A DNA stretch of 64,000 nucleotides from Macrococcoides bohemicum (GTDB lineage: Bacteria > Bacillota > Bacilli > Staphylococcales > Staphylococcaceae): the NCBI RefSeq assembly GCF_042658685.1, contig NZ_JBHSQY010000006.1. One strand, given 5' to 3'. The notes below the pieces were generated by a model. That model searched no databases, had not been told where the DNA came from, and saw only the letters and a list, made by a program, of their open reading frames with translations. Position 1 is the first letter of the stretch. Every line of letters starts with the position of its first letter. Both the position numbers and the translations under genes were made by a program. Below are positions 1-8,256 of this stretch, piece by piece.

Positions 1-1
1 T

Positions 2-658
2 ATGAAGAATAAATATTCAATTTTTGTAATAGAAGATGAAGTAAAAATATCTAAGTTTGTTAAATTTATTTTAGAGAAAGAAGGATATGAAGTAGATTTA
101 GCTTTTGATTATCGTTTTGATTATGAAAAAATTAAATTTTATAACTTATTTATAATAGATATCAATTTACCATTCGTTAATGGATTTGAAATAGCTAAAA
201 GGATAAAAACTATAGCTCCTGAAAAGCCCATTATTTTTTTGACTGCATTGAATCAAGTTTCTGATAAAATCAAAGGATTAACAATATCTGAGGATTATAT
301 TACTAAACCTTTTGAACCACTCGAATTACTGGCTCGTGTAGAAAACATGTTATCAATATTTTATCCAAGTAGTATAAGAATAAATGATTTAATCATTAAT
401 CTTGAAAAAGAGGTAATTACAAAAAATCGAGAATACATTCATCTTACAGACAATGAACATAAAGTTTTCTTTCATTTAGTAAATAATTTAAATATAAAGG
501 TATCGAAAGAAAATTTAATGTTTCTCATATCTAATGAATATGGTGATTCTTCTGAAAACAAATTAAATGTATATATAAATTCTTTACGAAAAAAATTAGG
601 AAAAGAATCTTGTCCAATTGAAACAATCTATGGATATGGTTATATCATTAGGAGATAA
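2..658 (+). CDS. OmpR-family response regulator
   Basis: Two-component response regulator, a cytoplasmic DNA-binding protein of 218 aa. The N-terminal receiver domain has the acidic pair E11/D12, a phosphoacceptor Asp at about residue 53 (IIDINLP) and the conserved Lys at about 102 (ITKPF). The C-terminal winged helix covers about residues 125-218 and ends in the usual YGYGYII strand. The start is the second base of the window, so the ribosome binding site and promoter lie outside. The kinase gene follows three bases after the stop. With a LanC fragment and a LanFE-type transporter next door, the pair plausibly senses or responds to a lantibiotic, as NisRK or BceRS do; that role is inferred from context only. 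Confidence 0.9.
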   Translation: MKNKYSIFVIEDEVKISKFVKFILEKEGYEVDLAFDYRFDYEKIKFYNLFIIDINLPFVNGFEIAKRIKTIAPEKPIIFLTALNQVSDKIKGLTISEDYITKPFEPLELLARVENMLSIFYPSSIRINDLIINLEKEVITKNREYIHLTDNEHKVFFHLVNNLNIKVSKENLMFLISNEYGDSSENKLNVYINSLRKKLGKESCPIETIYGYGYIIRR

Positions 659-661
659 TAT

Positions 662-1690
662 ATGAATTTAAATGCAAAATACTATCTATATATTTTGATT
701 TCATTACTATATGTTCCAATCGCTTTTGTTGTAGCAAATTATTCTGTATTCTTTTCAGTTACTATATTAAATCAGTTAAATGGCACAAATTTTCGATTCA
801 TTTCAACAAATTACAGTTTTCATATCCTATTTATATTTTGTGTTTTAATATTAATCTTTATCAATTGGATTTCAAAAATAATAATTAATATTTCTAATGA
901 TATATTAGTTATTGCTGATGAAATACAACAAATAAATTCACAAAATACATTACCTCATATACTTAATAGTTCTACTAAGAAATCAGAAATAAATGTTCTT
1001 TATAATTCTGTAAATCATTTAATTATAAGACTTAAAAAAAATCAAATTGAGCGTATGAATTTAGAAGAAATACATTCTAAATATTTAGCACAAATCTCTC
1101 ACGATATAAAAACTCCCCTTTCATTAATCAGAATATCACTATATTATTTAGAAAATAATATGAATTATGAAGAATCAATCAGCGATATTAAACATAATAT
1201 TAAAGTCATAGAAAAACTGAGTGATCAAATAAAGGTGGAGAATGACTTTGGTAAAGATTCAAACTTAGATTTGATAATTAATGAAATTTATTTGAAAGAT
1301 TTTTTTGAAACAGCATTATTAAAATGGAACAGTGTATTGAAAAAACAGTTTAAAATATATTTAGATATAGATAAAACTATTATTCTTCCTTTAAATACTA
1401 TATGGTTTGAAAGGTTAATTGATAATATAATACAAAATATTGTATTTCACTCAAAAGCTAAAAACGTAAATATCCAGGTATTTATAGTTAATGATGCAAC
1501 AAAAATAGTTATAACTGATGATGGTAAAGGTTTTGATTATAATCAAGTAATAGAATCTCAAGTGAATACAAAAGGAAAAGGTTTAAATATAATTAATGAT
1601 ATCTCTCATATATTAAACTTAGAGCTAGAATATATTACTTCTCCAAATAAAGGAACAAAAATTGTTCTAACACATTATACTTTTAATTAA
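662..1690 (+). CDS. Sensor histidine kinase
   Basis: Membrane histidine kinase of 342 aa, partner of the preceding regulator. Two N-terminal membrane segments (about residues 8-35 and 52-75) enclose a short extracellular loop. The HisKA box reads ISHDIKTPLS, with the phosphorylated His near residue 147. The ATPase domain follows, with an N-box near NIIQNIVFHSK and G-boxes DDGKGF and GKGLNI. The small sensing loop fits the kinases that work with antimicrobial-peptide transporters. The last 24 bases overlap the 3' end of a convergent LanC-like fragment, a sign of a rearranged junction. The ligand is unknown. Confidence 0.88.
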   Translation: MNLNAKYYLYILISLLYVPIAFVVANYSVFFSVTILNQLNGTNFRFISTNYSFHILFIFCVLILIFINWISKIIINISNDILVIADEIQQINSQNTLPHILNSSTKKSEINVLYNSVNHLIIRLKKNQIERMNLEEIHSKYLAQISHDIKTPLSLIRISLYYLENNMNYEESISDIKHNIKVIEKLSDQIKVENDFGKDSNLDLIINEIYLKDFFETALLKWNSVLKKQFKIYLDIDKTIILPLNTIWFERLIDNIIQNIVFHSKAKNVNIQVFIVNDATKIVITDDGKGFDYNQVIESQVNTKGKGLNIINDISHILNLELEYITSPNKGTKIVLTHYTFN

Positions 1691-2353
1691 ATCTTTATCA
1701 TCAGTATCTATGTAAATTATGTTAAATAACTGTCCCGTAATACCAAGGAAAAAACTAAAGTTTTTGTTAGGGTATCTATAACCAGAGGACCATTCATGTG
1801 ATAGTTTGTAATTTATCAATCGATTTTCTTCATTAAAATCTCTATGCCATATTTTTTTAATTAGTTGGTTACCATGCTCTCCATGGCAGACAGATAATGA
1901 ACTTAGGGTTTGTTCATTTTTATGCTTATCTATTTCACTCTGTATTTGGTATACATATAGATTTTCATTTATATATATATCACTATATGAATCCAATAGT
2001 ATTTTTCTTACTAAGAATATCCCTCCTAATCCATTGCACCATATATTATTTATATCTTCTTTTTTATCAAGAAGTTTGTTTTCTTTATGTAGTAGCGCTA
2101 TAAGATACTCTGATAATGTTATATTGTTGAGGTTAATGTCACCTAGTATTTTAAAAGCCTTAGATAGTGATAAAAGCATACCGGAAATACCATGAGCAAA
2201 CCCTAATGTTAAAATATCTTTATGATTATAATCGGAGTTTTTAGGATTATACACTTTGAAAAATGAGAGAGGCCAAGTGATATTTACTTTAGATATTGAA
2301 AAATTAGCATTACATGTTGATACGTTGTATAAAATTGAAGTTGATAACACCAA
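1667..2353 (-). pseudogene. LanC-like cyclase, C-terminal fragment
   Basis: C-terminal part of a LanC-type lanthionine cyclase (or the cyclase half of a LanM). Visible signatures are the GFAHGISGM segment, IWCNGLGGI and VCHGEHGN (the zinc-binding Cys and Cys-His pairs of LanC), and a GITGQ turn before the end. LanC proteins are about 400 aa, while this frame gives 228 aa from a TTG without a ribosome binding site, and the frame is closed by a TGA shortly upstream. The N-terminal half is therefore missing. No lanthipeptide precursor or LanB was found nearby. It is most likely a decayed remnant of a lantibiotic cluster, though a short free-standing cyclase cannot be excluded. Confidence 0.7.
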
Positions 2354-2473
2354 AAATTGTATGAAAAAGCTAAAAACATATCACAGACATATAGATACAT
2401 TAAAAAGTAGATACCCATTTTAAAAATTATGATAATGTTAAAACAATAATAATTAGTTTAGCGAGGAATAGAA

Positions 2474-2719
2474 ATGAATAAAAATGAAATTAAAAAATGG
2501 GTTGAAGAAAATTGCATACGTTATAGTGATGCACATTATTATACAAAACAAACTAAAAATCAGTTTGTCACAACAGCTTCAAGAAAGTATGTGGAACCTT
2601 TTATTACTCTGTATGACAAAAACATAAGTAAATCTAAGACTACTTTATATTTAAAAGAAGATTTAATTAAATATGGGGAACAGCTTGAAACGAAACGAAC
2701 AAATAAACAAAAGGATTGA
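2474..2719 (+). CDS. Small hypothetical protein, possibly DNA-binding
   Basis: 81 aa soluble, basic protein preceded by a good ribosome binding site (gcgaggaa). It starts with a KKWVEENCIRY helix and ends in a charged tail. Its layout recalls small staphylococcal and plasmid proteins of 70-80 aa sometimes annotated as DNA-binding, but I cannot name a family with certainty. It stands alone on the plus strand between the LanC fragment and the ABC transporter operon. Confidence 0.55.
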   Translation: MNKNEIKKWVEENCIRYSDAHYYTKQTKNQFVTTASRKYVEPFITLYDKNISKSKTTLYLKEDLIKYGEQLETKRTNKQKD

Positions 2720-2877
2720 TCTTTTTTGTTAAAAGATCTAATAAAGAAAAAGAATATTTATTAGAGTGGTTCAGTATTATTAACTGTCTTAACGGATAAA
2801 AAAAGCAGTTATATTAAAAAACAAGGAAAAGCTAGAAAGAATGTAGCTTAATTTTACAATCCACGAAATAAAAGAAA

Positions 2878-2909
2878 AACATGAAGAGGATGAAATCATT
2901 CTTCATGTT
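2878..2909. terminator. Bidirectional intrinsic terminator
   Basis: Nine-base stem AACATGAAG/CTTCATGTT with a T-run on the plus side and A-rich sequence on the other. It lies just downstream of the minus-strand permease gene and would also stop plus-strand transcription from the small gene at 2474. Confidence 0.7.
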
Positions 2910-2938
2910 TTTTCTTTTATTCCTAAATTTTGAGTATA

Positions 2939-3664
2939 TTATATAGCTTTCTTTAGTGCTTTTAAAGATAATATACTCATAATAACTAATAATGCTAATG
3001 TTATAACTATACCGATAACCGTACTACTTATAACATTATGGTAATAAAAGTCATTGTCAATGAACTTTAAACCTACTCTATATCCAAATGCTGATGGTAT
3101 TATATATGAAAAAGGAGCAGCTATAAATATCATAGACAATAATGAGATGGCGATTCCAAACGATATAGATATTACAATATTATGAGTTTTAATTATTACA
3201 TAGGTAGTTAATGGAATAACCATTAGCCATCCAAATAGATTTAATATTAGAAAAGAAATAGTTATATATATTAGACTATCATACTCACCATTAACGATGT
3301 AAAGAACAACAATGATTAAAAAATTTATTAAATAAATTAAGAAAGCTATAAAAAAAGAGAGCAGATATTTTGAAAAGAATAAGGAATTTTTCTTATTGGT
3401 ATAAGAGAGCCAATTTAAATATGTATTATTCTTATCTTCTAAATAGAAAATAGAAGAAGGAATGATACATGAAATGATAGGTAGTAACATTGAAAATTGA
3501 TTATAAAACCTAAAGTATAAACCATCTTCTATAGATAGGTTTGAATCATTAACAAAAAAGTTTATTAGATTCATTATTAAGGGTATTAAGCTAAGTGAAA
3601 GAACTACAAAAATAAAGTTCTCACTGCGAACTTTTGCAATTTCTCCTTTAATATATCTAATCAT
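2939..3664 (-). CDS. ABC transporter permease, lantibiotic-immunity (LanE) type
   Basis: 241 aa integral membrane protein with about six predicted membrane segments, the size and layout of LanE/LanG or BcrB-type permeases that expel lantibiotics or bacitracin from the membrane. Its start overlaps the end of the ATPase gene by four bases, so the two are translationally coupled. A terminator follows it. Sequence alone does not decide between immunity to an own bacteriocin, resistance to a foreign one, and another small-molecule export role. The neighbouring two-component system and LanC fragment favour lantibiotic immunity. Confidence 0.75.
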   Translation of the reverse strand: MIRYIKGEIAKVRSENFIFVVLSLSLIPLIMNLINFFVNDSNLSIEDGLYFRFYNQFSMLLPIISCIIPSSIFYLEDKNNTYLNWLSYTNKKNSLFFSKYLLSFFIAFLIYLINFLIIVVLYIVNGEYDSLIYITISFLILNLFGWLMVIPLTTYVIIKTHNIVISISFGIAISLLSMIFIAAPFSYIIPSAFGYRVGLKFIDNDFYYHNVISSTVIGIVITLALLVIMSILSLKALKKAI

Positions 3665-4497
3665 TTAAAAATCACCTCTACAATATTCATTGACATCAGC
3701 TTAAGATACAAGGCCTCTAAATCAAAATCAATAATATTATTATTATTCACAAATTTCACTAAATTAATATAGTCACCTACTATATACTGAGTATTATCCT
3801 TGCATTTAATTAGTGTGTAAATATTGTTTTGAATCATATCCATCTGCTCTTCAATTTCTTTTGTATAGTTAATTATTCCATACTTATCATGATTATTTTT
3901 CACATGTGCAATCAATTGTCCATCATGGATAAATAGTATTGTATCGACATAATGATTTATCTCATTTAATATGTGACTGGAAACAATTATAGTGCGAGTA
4001 GATAATTTTATATTATTTATGATATTTCGAATATCAATAATACCTGAGGGGTCCAATCCATTTGAAGGTTCATCAAGTAAAATGAGTTCTGAGTTACCCA
4101 TTAGAGATCTAGCAATACCGAGACGTTGTTTCATTCCTAGTGATAAATTTTTAAATTTTTTGTTTTTAGCATCTTCTAAATTAACTAACTTTAAGTATGA
4201 AGAGATATCTTCACCTTCAATCATTTGATAATTGGCGTGTAGTTCAAGATTTTTATAGCAACTTAAATTACTATAAAATGCAGGATATTCTATCAAATGT
4301 CCAATATTCTTGATATTAGATGTCTTTATTTCTCCTTTATAATCAATGACATTAATCATTGTTTTAAAAAGAGTGGATTTACCAGATCCATTTGGACCTA
4401 GTAATCCATAAATTTTGCCTTTCTCAAAACTATAATTTATATTTTTTAAAATATCTTTATTATTTCTATTAACCGTCAAGTTATTTAATAAGATCAT
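3661..4497 (-). CDS. ABC transporter ATP-binding protein, LanF/BcrA type
   Basis: 278 aa ATPase with Walker A GLLGPNGSGKST near residue 33, signature LSLGMKQRLGIARS near 120, Walker B LILLDEPSNGLDP near 140 and the H-loop VSSH. About 60 residues after the ATPase core match the C-terminal extension of BcrA/LanF proteins. It is expected to energise the adjacent permease. It is the middle gene of a three-gene operon with one-base and four-base overlaps. The substrate is inferred from context, not from sequence. Confidence 0.85.
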   Translation of the reverse strand: MILLNNLTVNRNNKDILKNINYSFEKGKIYGLLGPNGSGKSTLFKTMINVIDYKGEIKTSNIKNIGHLIEYPAFYSNLSCYKNLELHANYQMIEGEDISSYLKLVNLEDAKNKKFKNLSLGMKQRLGIARSLMGNSELILLDEPSNGLDPSGIIDIRNIINNIKLSTRTIIVSSHILNEINHYVDTILFIHDGQLIAHVKNNHDKYGIINYTKEIEEQMDMIQNNIYTLIKCKDNTQYIVGDYINLVKFVNNNNIIDFDLEALYLKLMSMNIVEVIFK

Positions 4498-4676
4498 TAT
4501 TTACCTCCATTTATTAAAAATAGATAGCCAGCTATAGTTATTACAAAAATAAATAAGAAAATATAAGTAGATTTGAAATTTCCTTTTGTTATTCCTCCTT
4601 TAAAAATTTCTACAGTAAACAAAGATAAACTAAGTATGAAACTAATGATAGCAATTGCTATTAATATAACTTCCAT
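4497..4676 (-). CDS. Small two-helix membrane protein
   Basis: 59 aa protein with two hydrophobic segments (about residues 3-24 and 37-55), first gene of the ABC operon. The ATG at 4676 is chosen because a strong ribosome binding site (aggaggtga) lies six bases upstream. Its stop overlaps the ATPase start. It may be an accessory subunit of the transporter or replace LanG, which is absent. No family was recognised. Confidence 0.65.
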   Translation of the reverse strand: MEVILIAIAIISFILSLSLFTVEIFKGGITKGNFKSTYIFLFIFVITIAGYLFLINGGK

Positions 4677-4689
4677 GTATCTCACCTCC

Positions 4690-5030
4690 TCTTACAAAAT
4701 ATTTTACAATTTAATTCTTAATGAATTCTTATAATTCCACTGTTTTAAGTGTTTCAGACAAAAAGGGAGATATAAATATATTACTTAGTAAACATTGAAT
4801 TAATAAGCTTTATTTTTAAATAAATATGTTTTTAAGGGGATTTTGAGGATCTTTTGTAGTAAGTAAAGGAGTCATTTTGGGAAAGGTTTAATTTTTTCTT
4901 TAAAATAAATTTTTTAATGAAATGTAATAAGAGTATTCTTTTATAATCTTTTAATAATCTTTTAAATACTTTTATTGTCAATAACTATATTTTGTTTTCC
5001 ACTTAAGGATATTAATAAGCATAAGCACAA
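4690..5030. other. Intergenic region, presumed ABC-operon promoter side
   Basis: About 340 bases of AT-rich sequence without a supported gene. It should contain the promoter of the minus-strand ABC operon, but I see no clear -35/-10 pair. Direct repeats of a TCTTTTAATA-like word occur near 4940-4970. Confidence 0.4.
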
Positions 5031-5035
5031 AAAAA

Positions 5036-5069
5036 CACTTGAATTGAAAATTATGTATCAATTCAAGTG
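5036..5069 (-). terminator. Intrinsic terminator after regulator/membrane gene pair
   Basis: Perfect 12-base stem CACTTGAATTGA/TCAATTCAAGTG followed on the minus strand by a T-run. It ends the transcript carrying the XRE regulator and the 64 aa membrane protein. Confidence 0.85.
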
Positions 5070-5078
5070 GTACCAAAT

Positions 5079-5273
5079 TTATATATTCTTTTTTCTATTG
5101 TTTTTAATATCTAACAATTCTGCGATTTTATATACTATCATTCCAGCAGCGATAAAAGCTATGTCGACGCCTATGTTTACCGCAGTATTGCCAAAATCTC
5201 CTGGTAACACCTTAAAAGCCATTACAGCAACAAAAATTATAAATAGAATAATAGCTACTATTCTATACGTCAT
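5079..5273 (-). CDS. Small membrane protein coupled to XRE regulator
   Basis: 64 aa protein with two hydrophobic helices (residues 4-22 and 34-52) and a basic C-terminus (KNNRKKNI). Its start overlaps the end of the upstream regulator gene by 11 bases, so it is probably translated by coupling, and a strong terminator follows. Such pairs of a short regulator and a small membrane protein occur on staphylococcal plasmids, but the function is unknown. Confidence 0.6.
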   Translation of the reverse strand: MTYRIVAIILFIIFVAVMAFKVLPGDFGNTAVNIGVDIAFIAAGMIVYKIAELLDIKNNRKKNI

Positions 5274-5643
5274 ATGAACATCTCCTTAATTTATTTGTAT
5301 TCTTATTAACCCAGAACTTTATTTTCTTCTCATACTCTATCTTAAATTCTGAAGTCATATCATCAACAAAATTTTTTAATGTTGTATAATCAGCATATTC
5401 AATACAGTCATACACCTTCTTTTTAAATTCTTCTAGATTATAATCTGCTATACCAGAATATAAATAATTTAAATCGATATCTAATCTTTTAGCAAAAAGA
5501 TCTAGCATATGAGAGGTAGGTGTATGTAGTCCTTTTTCAATTCTACTTATATTACTCTGAGTGCATATATCTCTTGCAAGGTCAGCTTGCGATAAACCCT
5601 TACTTTTACGCAAGGCCTTTAATCTTTCTCCCAGTACTTCCAT
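5263..5643 (-). CDS. XRE/PlcR-like regulator, short form
   Basis: 126 aa cytoplasmic regulator. Residues 5-60 form a Cro/CI helix-turn-helix (LGERLKALRKSKGLSQADLARDICTQSNISRIEKG), the version seen in the peptide-responsive Rgg/PlcR/PrgX group. Those proteins carry about 200 further residues of TPR repeats that bind a peptide; here only about 60 residues follow, so a peptide pocket is unlikely. The ribosome binding site is a weak gagg. A 13-base inverted repeat just upstream (5657-5743) is a candidate operator. It may be a stable short regulator or a truncated one. Confidence 0.7.
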   Translation of the reverse strand: MEVLGERLKALRKSKGLSQADLARDICTQSNISRIEKGLHTPTSHMLDLFAKRLDIDLNYLYSGIADYNLEEFKKKVYDCIEYADYTTLKNFVDDMTSEFKIEYEKKIKFWVNKNTNKLRRCSYDV

Positions 5644-5656
5644 AACAAATTACCTC

Positions 5657-5743
5657 GTCTATATATTTAGATTTTAAAGAAATTTCTGATTGTTGAAATA
5701 ATACCATAAAATAACATAGAAATTATTACTTAAATATATAGAC
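5657..5743. promoter_or_regulatory. 13-base inverted repeat upstream of XRE gene
   Basis: GTCTATATATTTA at 5657-5669 and its perfect complement at 5731-5743 bracket the promoter region of the XRE gene and touch the end of the recombinase-like gene. This suits a looped operator for the XRE protein; binding is inferred. Confidence 0.4.
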
Positions 5744-5756
5744 TATATTGCATCAT

Positions 5757-6302
5757 TCAATCATTTTTTTTGTATTCTTTTAAATACTTTGATATAGAAA
5801 CTCTTGATATACCTAATTCTTCTTGCATTTCACTATAAGTTGCATTGTTATGATACATTTCTACCAGTCTTTCTTTAACATCATTTGATACTTTTGGTCG
5901 TCCTTGTTTCTTTTTACGAGTGTTTTTCGTCAACTTATTTCTTCTTACTATTACTTCTCTTTCTGCATCCTTTAACATTTCAATGACATTAAAAAAATTC
6001 TTGTTATTAGCTGTATCAAGTTGTATATCTATTACAATTAACCTGATATTCTCCTTATTAAATGTCATTAGCAGATTGATTAATTTAGTTATAGATAGAT
6101 TTAATATTGATAGTTTGTAAAAAATAACTGTGTCCCCAGGCTCTAATAGATGTAATAAATTATCAAAAGATGTACTACCTGAATTACTGTCTGAACTTTC
6201 AACTATTATTTTATCTGGATTATAAGTTTTTAATAACTCTAACTGCTTATAATATTGTGTTTCTATGTTGAAAGCATTTAGATAAGCATACTTCATTGTC
6301 AT
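5757..6302 (-). CDS. Serine-recombinase-like protein lacking catalytic residues
   Basis: 181 aa with the architecture of a small plasmid resolvase/invertase: N-terminal Rossmann-like domain, long linker helix (MLKDAEREVIVRRNKLT), then GRP linker and helix-turn-helix (YSEMQEELGISRVSISKYLKEY). The active-site blocks are lost. Where resolvases have YARVS, this protein has YAYLNAF, so the nucleophilic Ser and its Arg are absent. Where they have KLDRLGRS it has KLSILNLS, so both Arg are gone. It should bind DNA but not cleave. It may act as a regulator or architectural protein, or be a decayed resolvase; the open frame and intact HTH favour a retained role. Confidence 0.75.
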   Translation of the reverse strand: MTMKYAYLNAFNIETQYYKQLELLKTYNPDKIIVESSDSNSGSTSFDNLLHLLEPGDTVIFYKLSILNLSITKLINLLMTFNKENIRLIVIDIQLDTANNKNFFNVIEMLKDAEREVIVRRNKLTKNTRKKKQGRPKVSNDVKERLVEMYHNNATYSEMQEELGISRVSISKYLKEYKKND

Positions 6303-6357
6303 TCCTCTATTCTATAATCATTACTATTATCATACTATATTATAATAGAAGGAACGA

Positions 6358-6828
6358 CTATTTATTTCTTAGATTTATGATCGCATCACGATCACATAAT
6401 ATTACATTTGTAGCGATAGCTAGTTCCTTAGCTTGTTTAGTAAAGTATGAGTTTGTAAATACATAGGCTTCATCTGCTTTGTAAAATGCTTGTGCTGAAT
6501 ATATCTCCATCACAGATTTAACACCAACTTTTCCCTTATATCTTTTTGCTTGTATAACAATATTTTTGTTACCATTCTGCATTATTAAGTCTGCACCATA
6601 GTCATAAGAAGATTGTGTAACAATAGAACGATAACCTTTTGAATAAAACAATGCTTCTAAATAATTTTCAAATTCTTGTCCACTCATTCGATCTACTTCA
6701 TACATTTTAGCATCTGCAAGTATCCTTTTATTTCTTCTTCGTATTTCAAGTCTTATTTTTGAAATGATTAAATATAGAACGAATACAGCAAAGCATATGA
6801 ATATTATCATTTCTTTATACACACTCAT
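6358..6828 (-). CDS. Membrane-anchored Mrr-like restriction endonuclease
   Basis: 156 aa. An N-terminal membrane segment (about residues 7-25) is followed by a basic stretch and an Mrr_cat domain with MSGQEFENYLEALF, the catalytic motif DYGADLI...IVIQAKRY (PD-(D/E)xK type) and a C-terminal strand. Start at 6828 chosen because ggag lies seven bases upstream; the gene begins one base after the Toprim gene stop. The Mrr fold cuts DNA, often modified DNA. The membrane anchor suggests action near entering or exiting DNA, for example in exclusion; this is inference. Confidence 0.75.
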   Translation of the reverse strand: MSVYKEMIIFICFAVFVLYLIISKIRLEIRRRNKRILADAKMYEVDRMSGQEFENYLEALFYSKGYRSIVTQSSYDYGADLIMQNGNKNIVIQAKRYKGKVGVKSVMEIYSAQAFYKADEAYVFTNSYFTKQAKELAIATNVILCDRDAIINLRNK

Positions 6829-6829
6829 T

Positions 6830-8191
6830 CTATCGCTCCATTTCATTATTTTTTTGCTGAATTTTTTCTGTGTTTTTTTCTGTATCTCTTTCTACAAATC
6901 TAGGTTTTATAAGTGGTCTTTCTAAAGATATGTTGTTTTCCTTTACATATTTCAAAACTTCATTCCAGTCTTTAGTAGTGCTGATATAATCAACCTCAAA
7001 AGTTTCATTTTCAAAAAGCTTTCTTAAACGATTTCTATTACCTTTGTCATCATCTATTTTATAGCTCTTATCAAGGTTTTTATCATATATATGCCATCCT
7101 GTTACTTCTTCTTGAATTTCAAGTCTATCATTTTTGATCTTTAAATTATTTTCCTTTGTATCATTGTTATCAATAGTTTTGAATAATTCATTAATACTAT
7201 TTTTCTCATATACTTTTTCTTTTTCAAATCGTGGTGGTTGAGAAATATAAAAATCAATCTCTTTTTCTCCTAATTGTAGTGGTACACACAGTTTATTTGT
7301 TGCTTCTCTGCCTGTTCTGTCATTATCCAAGCATAAAACAATATTTTTAGGTGGCTCTTTTGTATCATCTACTATATCTTTAATAGCTTGATACATCGTT
7401 TTTGGTTTATCTGCACCATTTAAAGATATAAATCTACTGTTTTTAGGTTTATACATTGAAGCATATGATAATGCATCAATATTTGATTCAAAAACAAAAA
7501 TACTTTCTGGTTTACCAAAAGTAACTGAAAAGCCCCTGTTTTCAGGAACTCCTGATGCTATTTTTTTGAAATGTGAACCTTCAACAATACCTCTTTCATC
7601 ATGTCCTATAATTTTACCGTGTCTATTCCACATAAACGCTAAATTATTTACTTCAATTTCCTTACCATTATCATTACTTATCTTTTTAGACGTTTGTCTA
7701 ATCATACCTTTATCTATTAGAGCTTCTACTAAATCTGGATTTATTTTTCTTTCGTTGACTAAATAATCCTCAATTTTACTGGTGTCTTTCGTGATATATG
7801 TAGGATCATATTCATAAGGTTTTTCATTACGAACGATTTTTTCTATCGGTTTGACAGATTCAATCATTTCATCTATTGTTTCAGTAACATCTTTCACTGC
7901 TTCTCTGAAATTCATACCATAATATAGTTTCGCAAAACCTATAGGACCGTATGCACCTTCACCACGACTATACCAATTCATTTTATTGTAGTCCTCACTT
8001 GTCGGATCAGCGTTTATCTTAAATGAATCATGATCTACAAGCTGATACTGTCCTTTTCCTATACTTTGCACTAATATACCTTTTTTATCTAAATAATCTA
8101 GTATATTCATCTCATTTGCTTTTTTTATAAGTTCTGGGGGCAATGCTCTATTTTTAACTGAATAATTCTTTTTATCTGTTGACTTTTCCAT
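6830..8191 (-). CDS. DUF3991/Toprim-domain protein
   Basis: 453 aa soluble protein. The N-terminal about 130 residues contain a region typical of DUF3991 (GEGAYGPIGFAKLYYGMNFREAV). A Toprim domain follows, with the conserved Glu in VFESNIDALSY and the acidic pair in LCLDNDRTGREA. Such proteins accompany relaxases on Gram-positive mobile elements and are thought to act as primase-like or nicking-associated factors. The C-terminal 100 residues are low-complexity and charged. A strong ribosome binding site precedes the ATG. A terminator-like hairpin separates it from the sortase gene upstream. Confidence 0.8.
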   Translation of the reverse strand: MEKSTDKKNYSVKNRALPPELIKKANEMNILDYLDKKGILVQSIGKGQYQLVDHDSFKINADPTSEDYNKMNWYSRGEGAYGPIGFAKLYYGMNFREAVKDVTETIDEMIESVKPIEKIVRNEKPYEYDPTYITKDTSKIEDYLVNERKINPDLVEALIDKGMIRQTSKKISNDNGKEIEVNNLAFMWNRHGKIIGHDERGIVEGSHFKKIASGVPENRGFSVTFGKPESIFVFESNIDALSYASMYKPKNSRFISLNGADKPKTMYQAIKDIVDDTKEPPKNIVLCLDNDRTGREATNKLCVPLQLGEKEIDFYISQPPRFEKEKVYEKNSINELFKTIDNNDTKENNLKIKNDRLEIQEEVTGWHIYDKNLDKSYKIDDDKGNRNRLRKLFENETFEVDYISTTKDWNEVLKYVKENNISLERPLIKPRFVERDTEKNTEKIQQKNNEMER

Positions 8192-8216
8192 AATTTAATC
8201 TCTCCTCAAAAAAAGA

Positions 8217-8238
8217 TGCTTAGTTAGTCAACTAAGCA
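8217..8238 (-). terminator. Hairpin between sortase and Toprim genes
   Basis: Nine-base stem TGCTTAGTT/AACTAAGCA with a long T-run on the minus strand. One of several such hairpins inside the co-oriented transfer module. Confidence 0.75.
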
Positions 8239-8256
8239 CCTTAAAATTATTTATAT

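Noticed and set aside
1667..2473. A lanthipeptide precursor near the LanC fragment
   Set aside because: I looked for a short frame with a leader and a Ser/Thr/Cys-rich core on both strands and found none.
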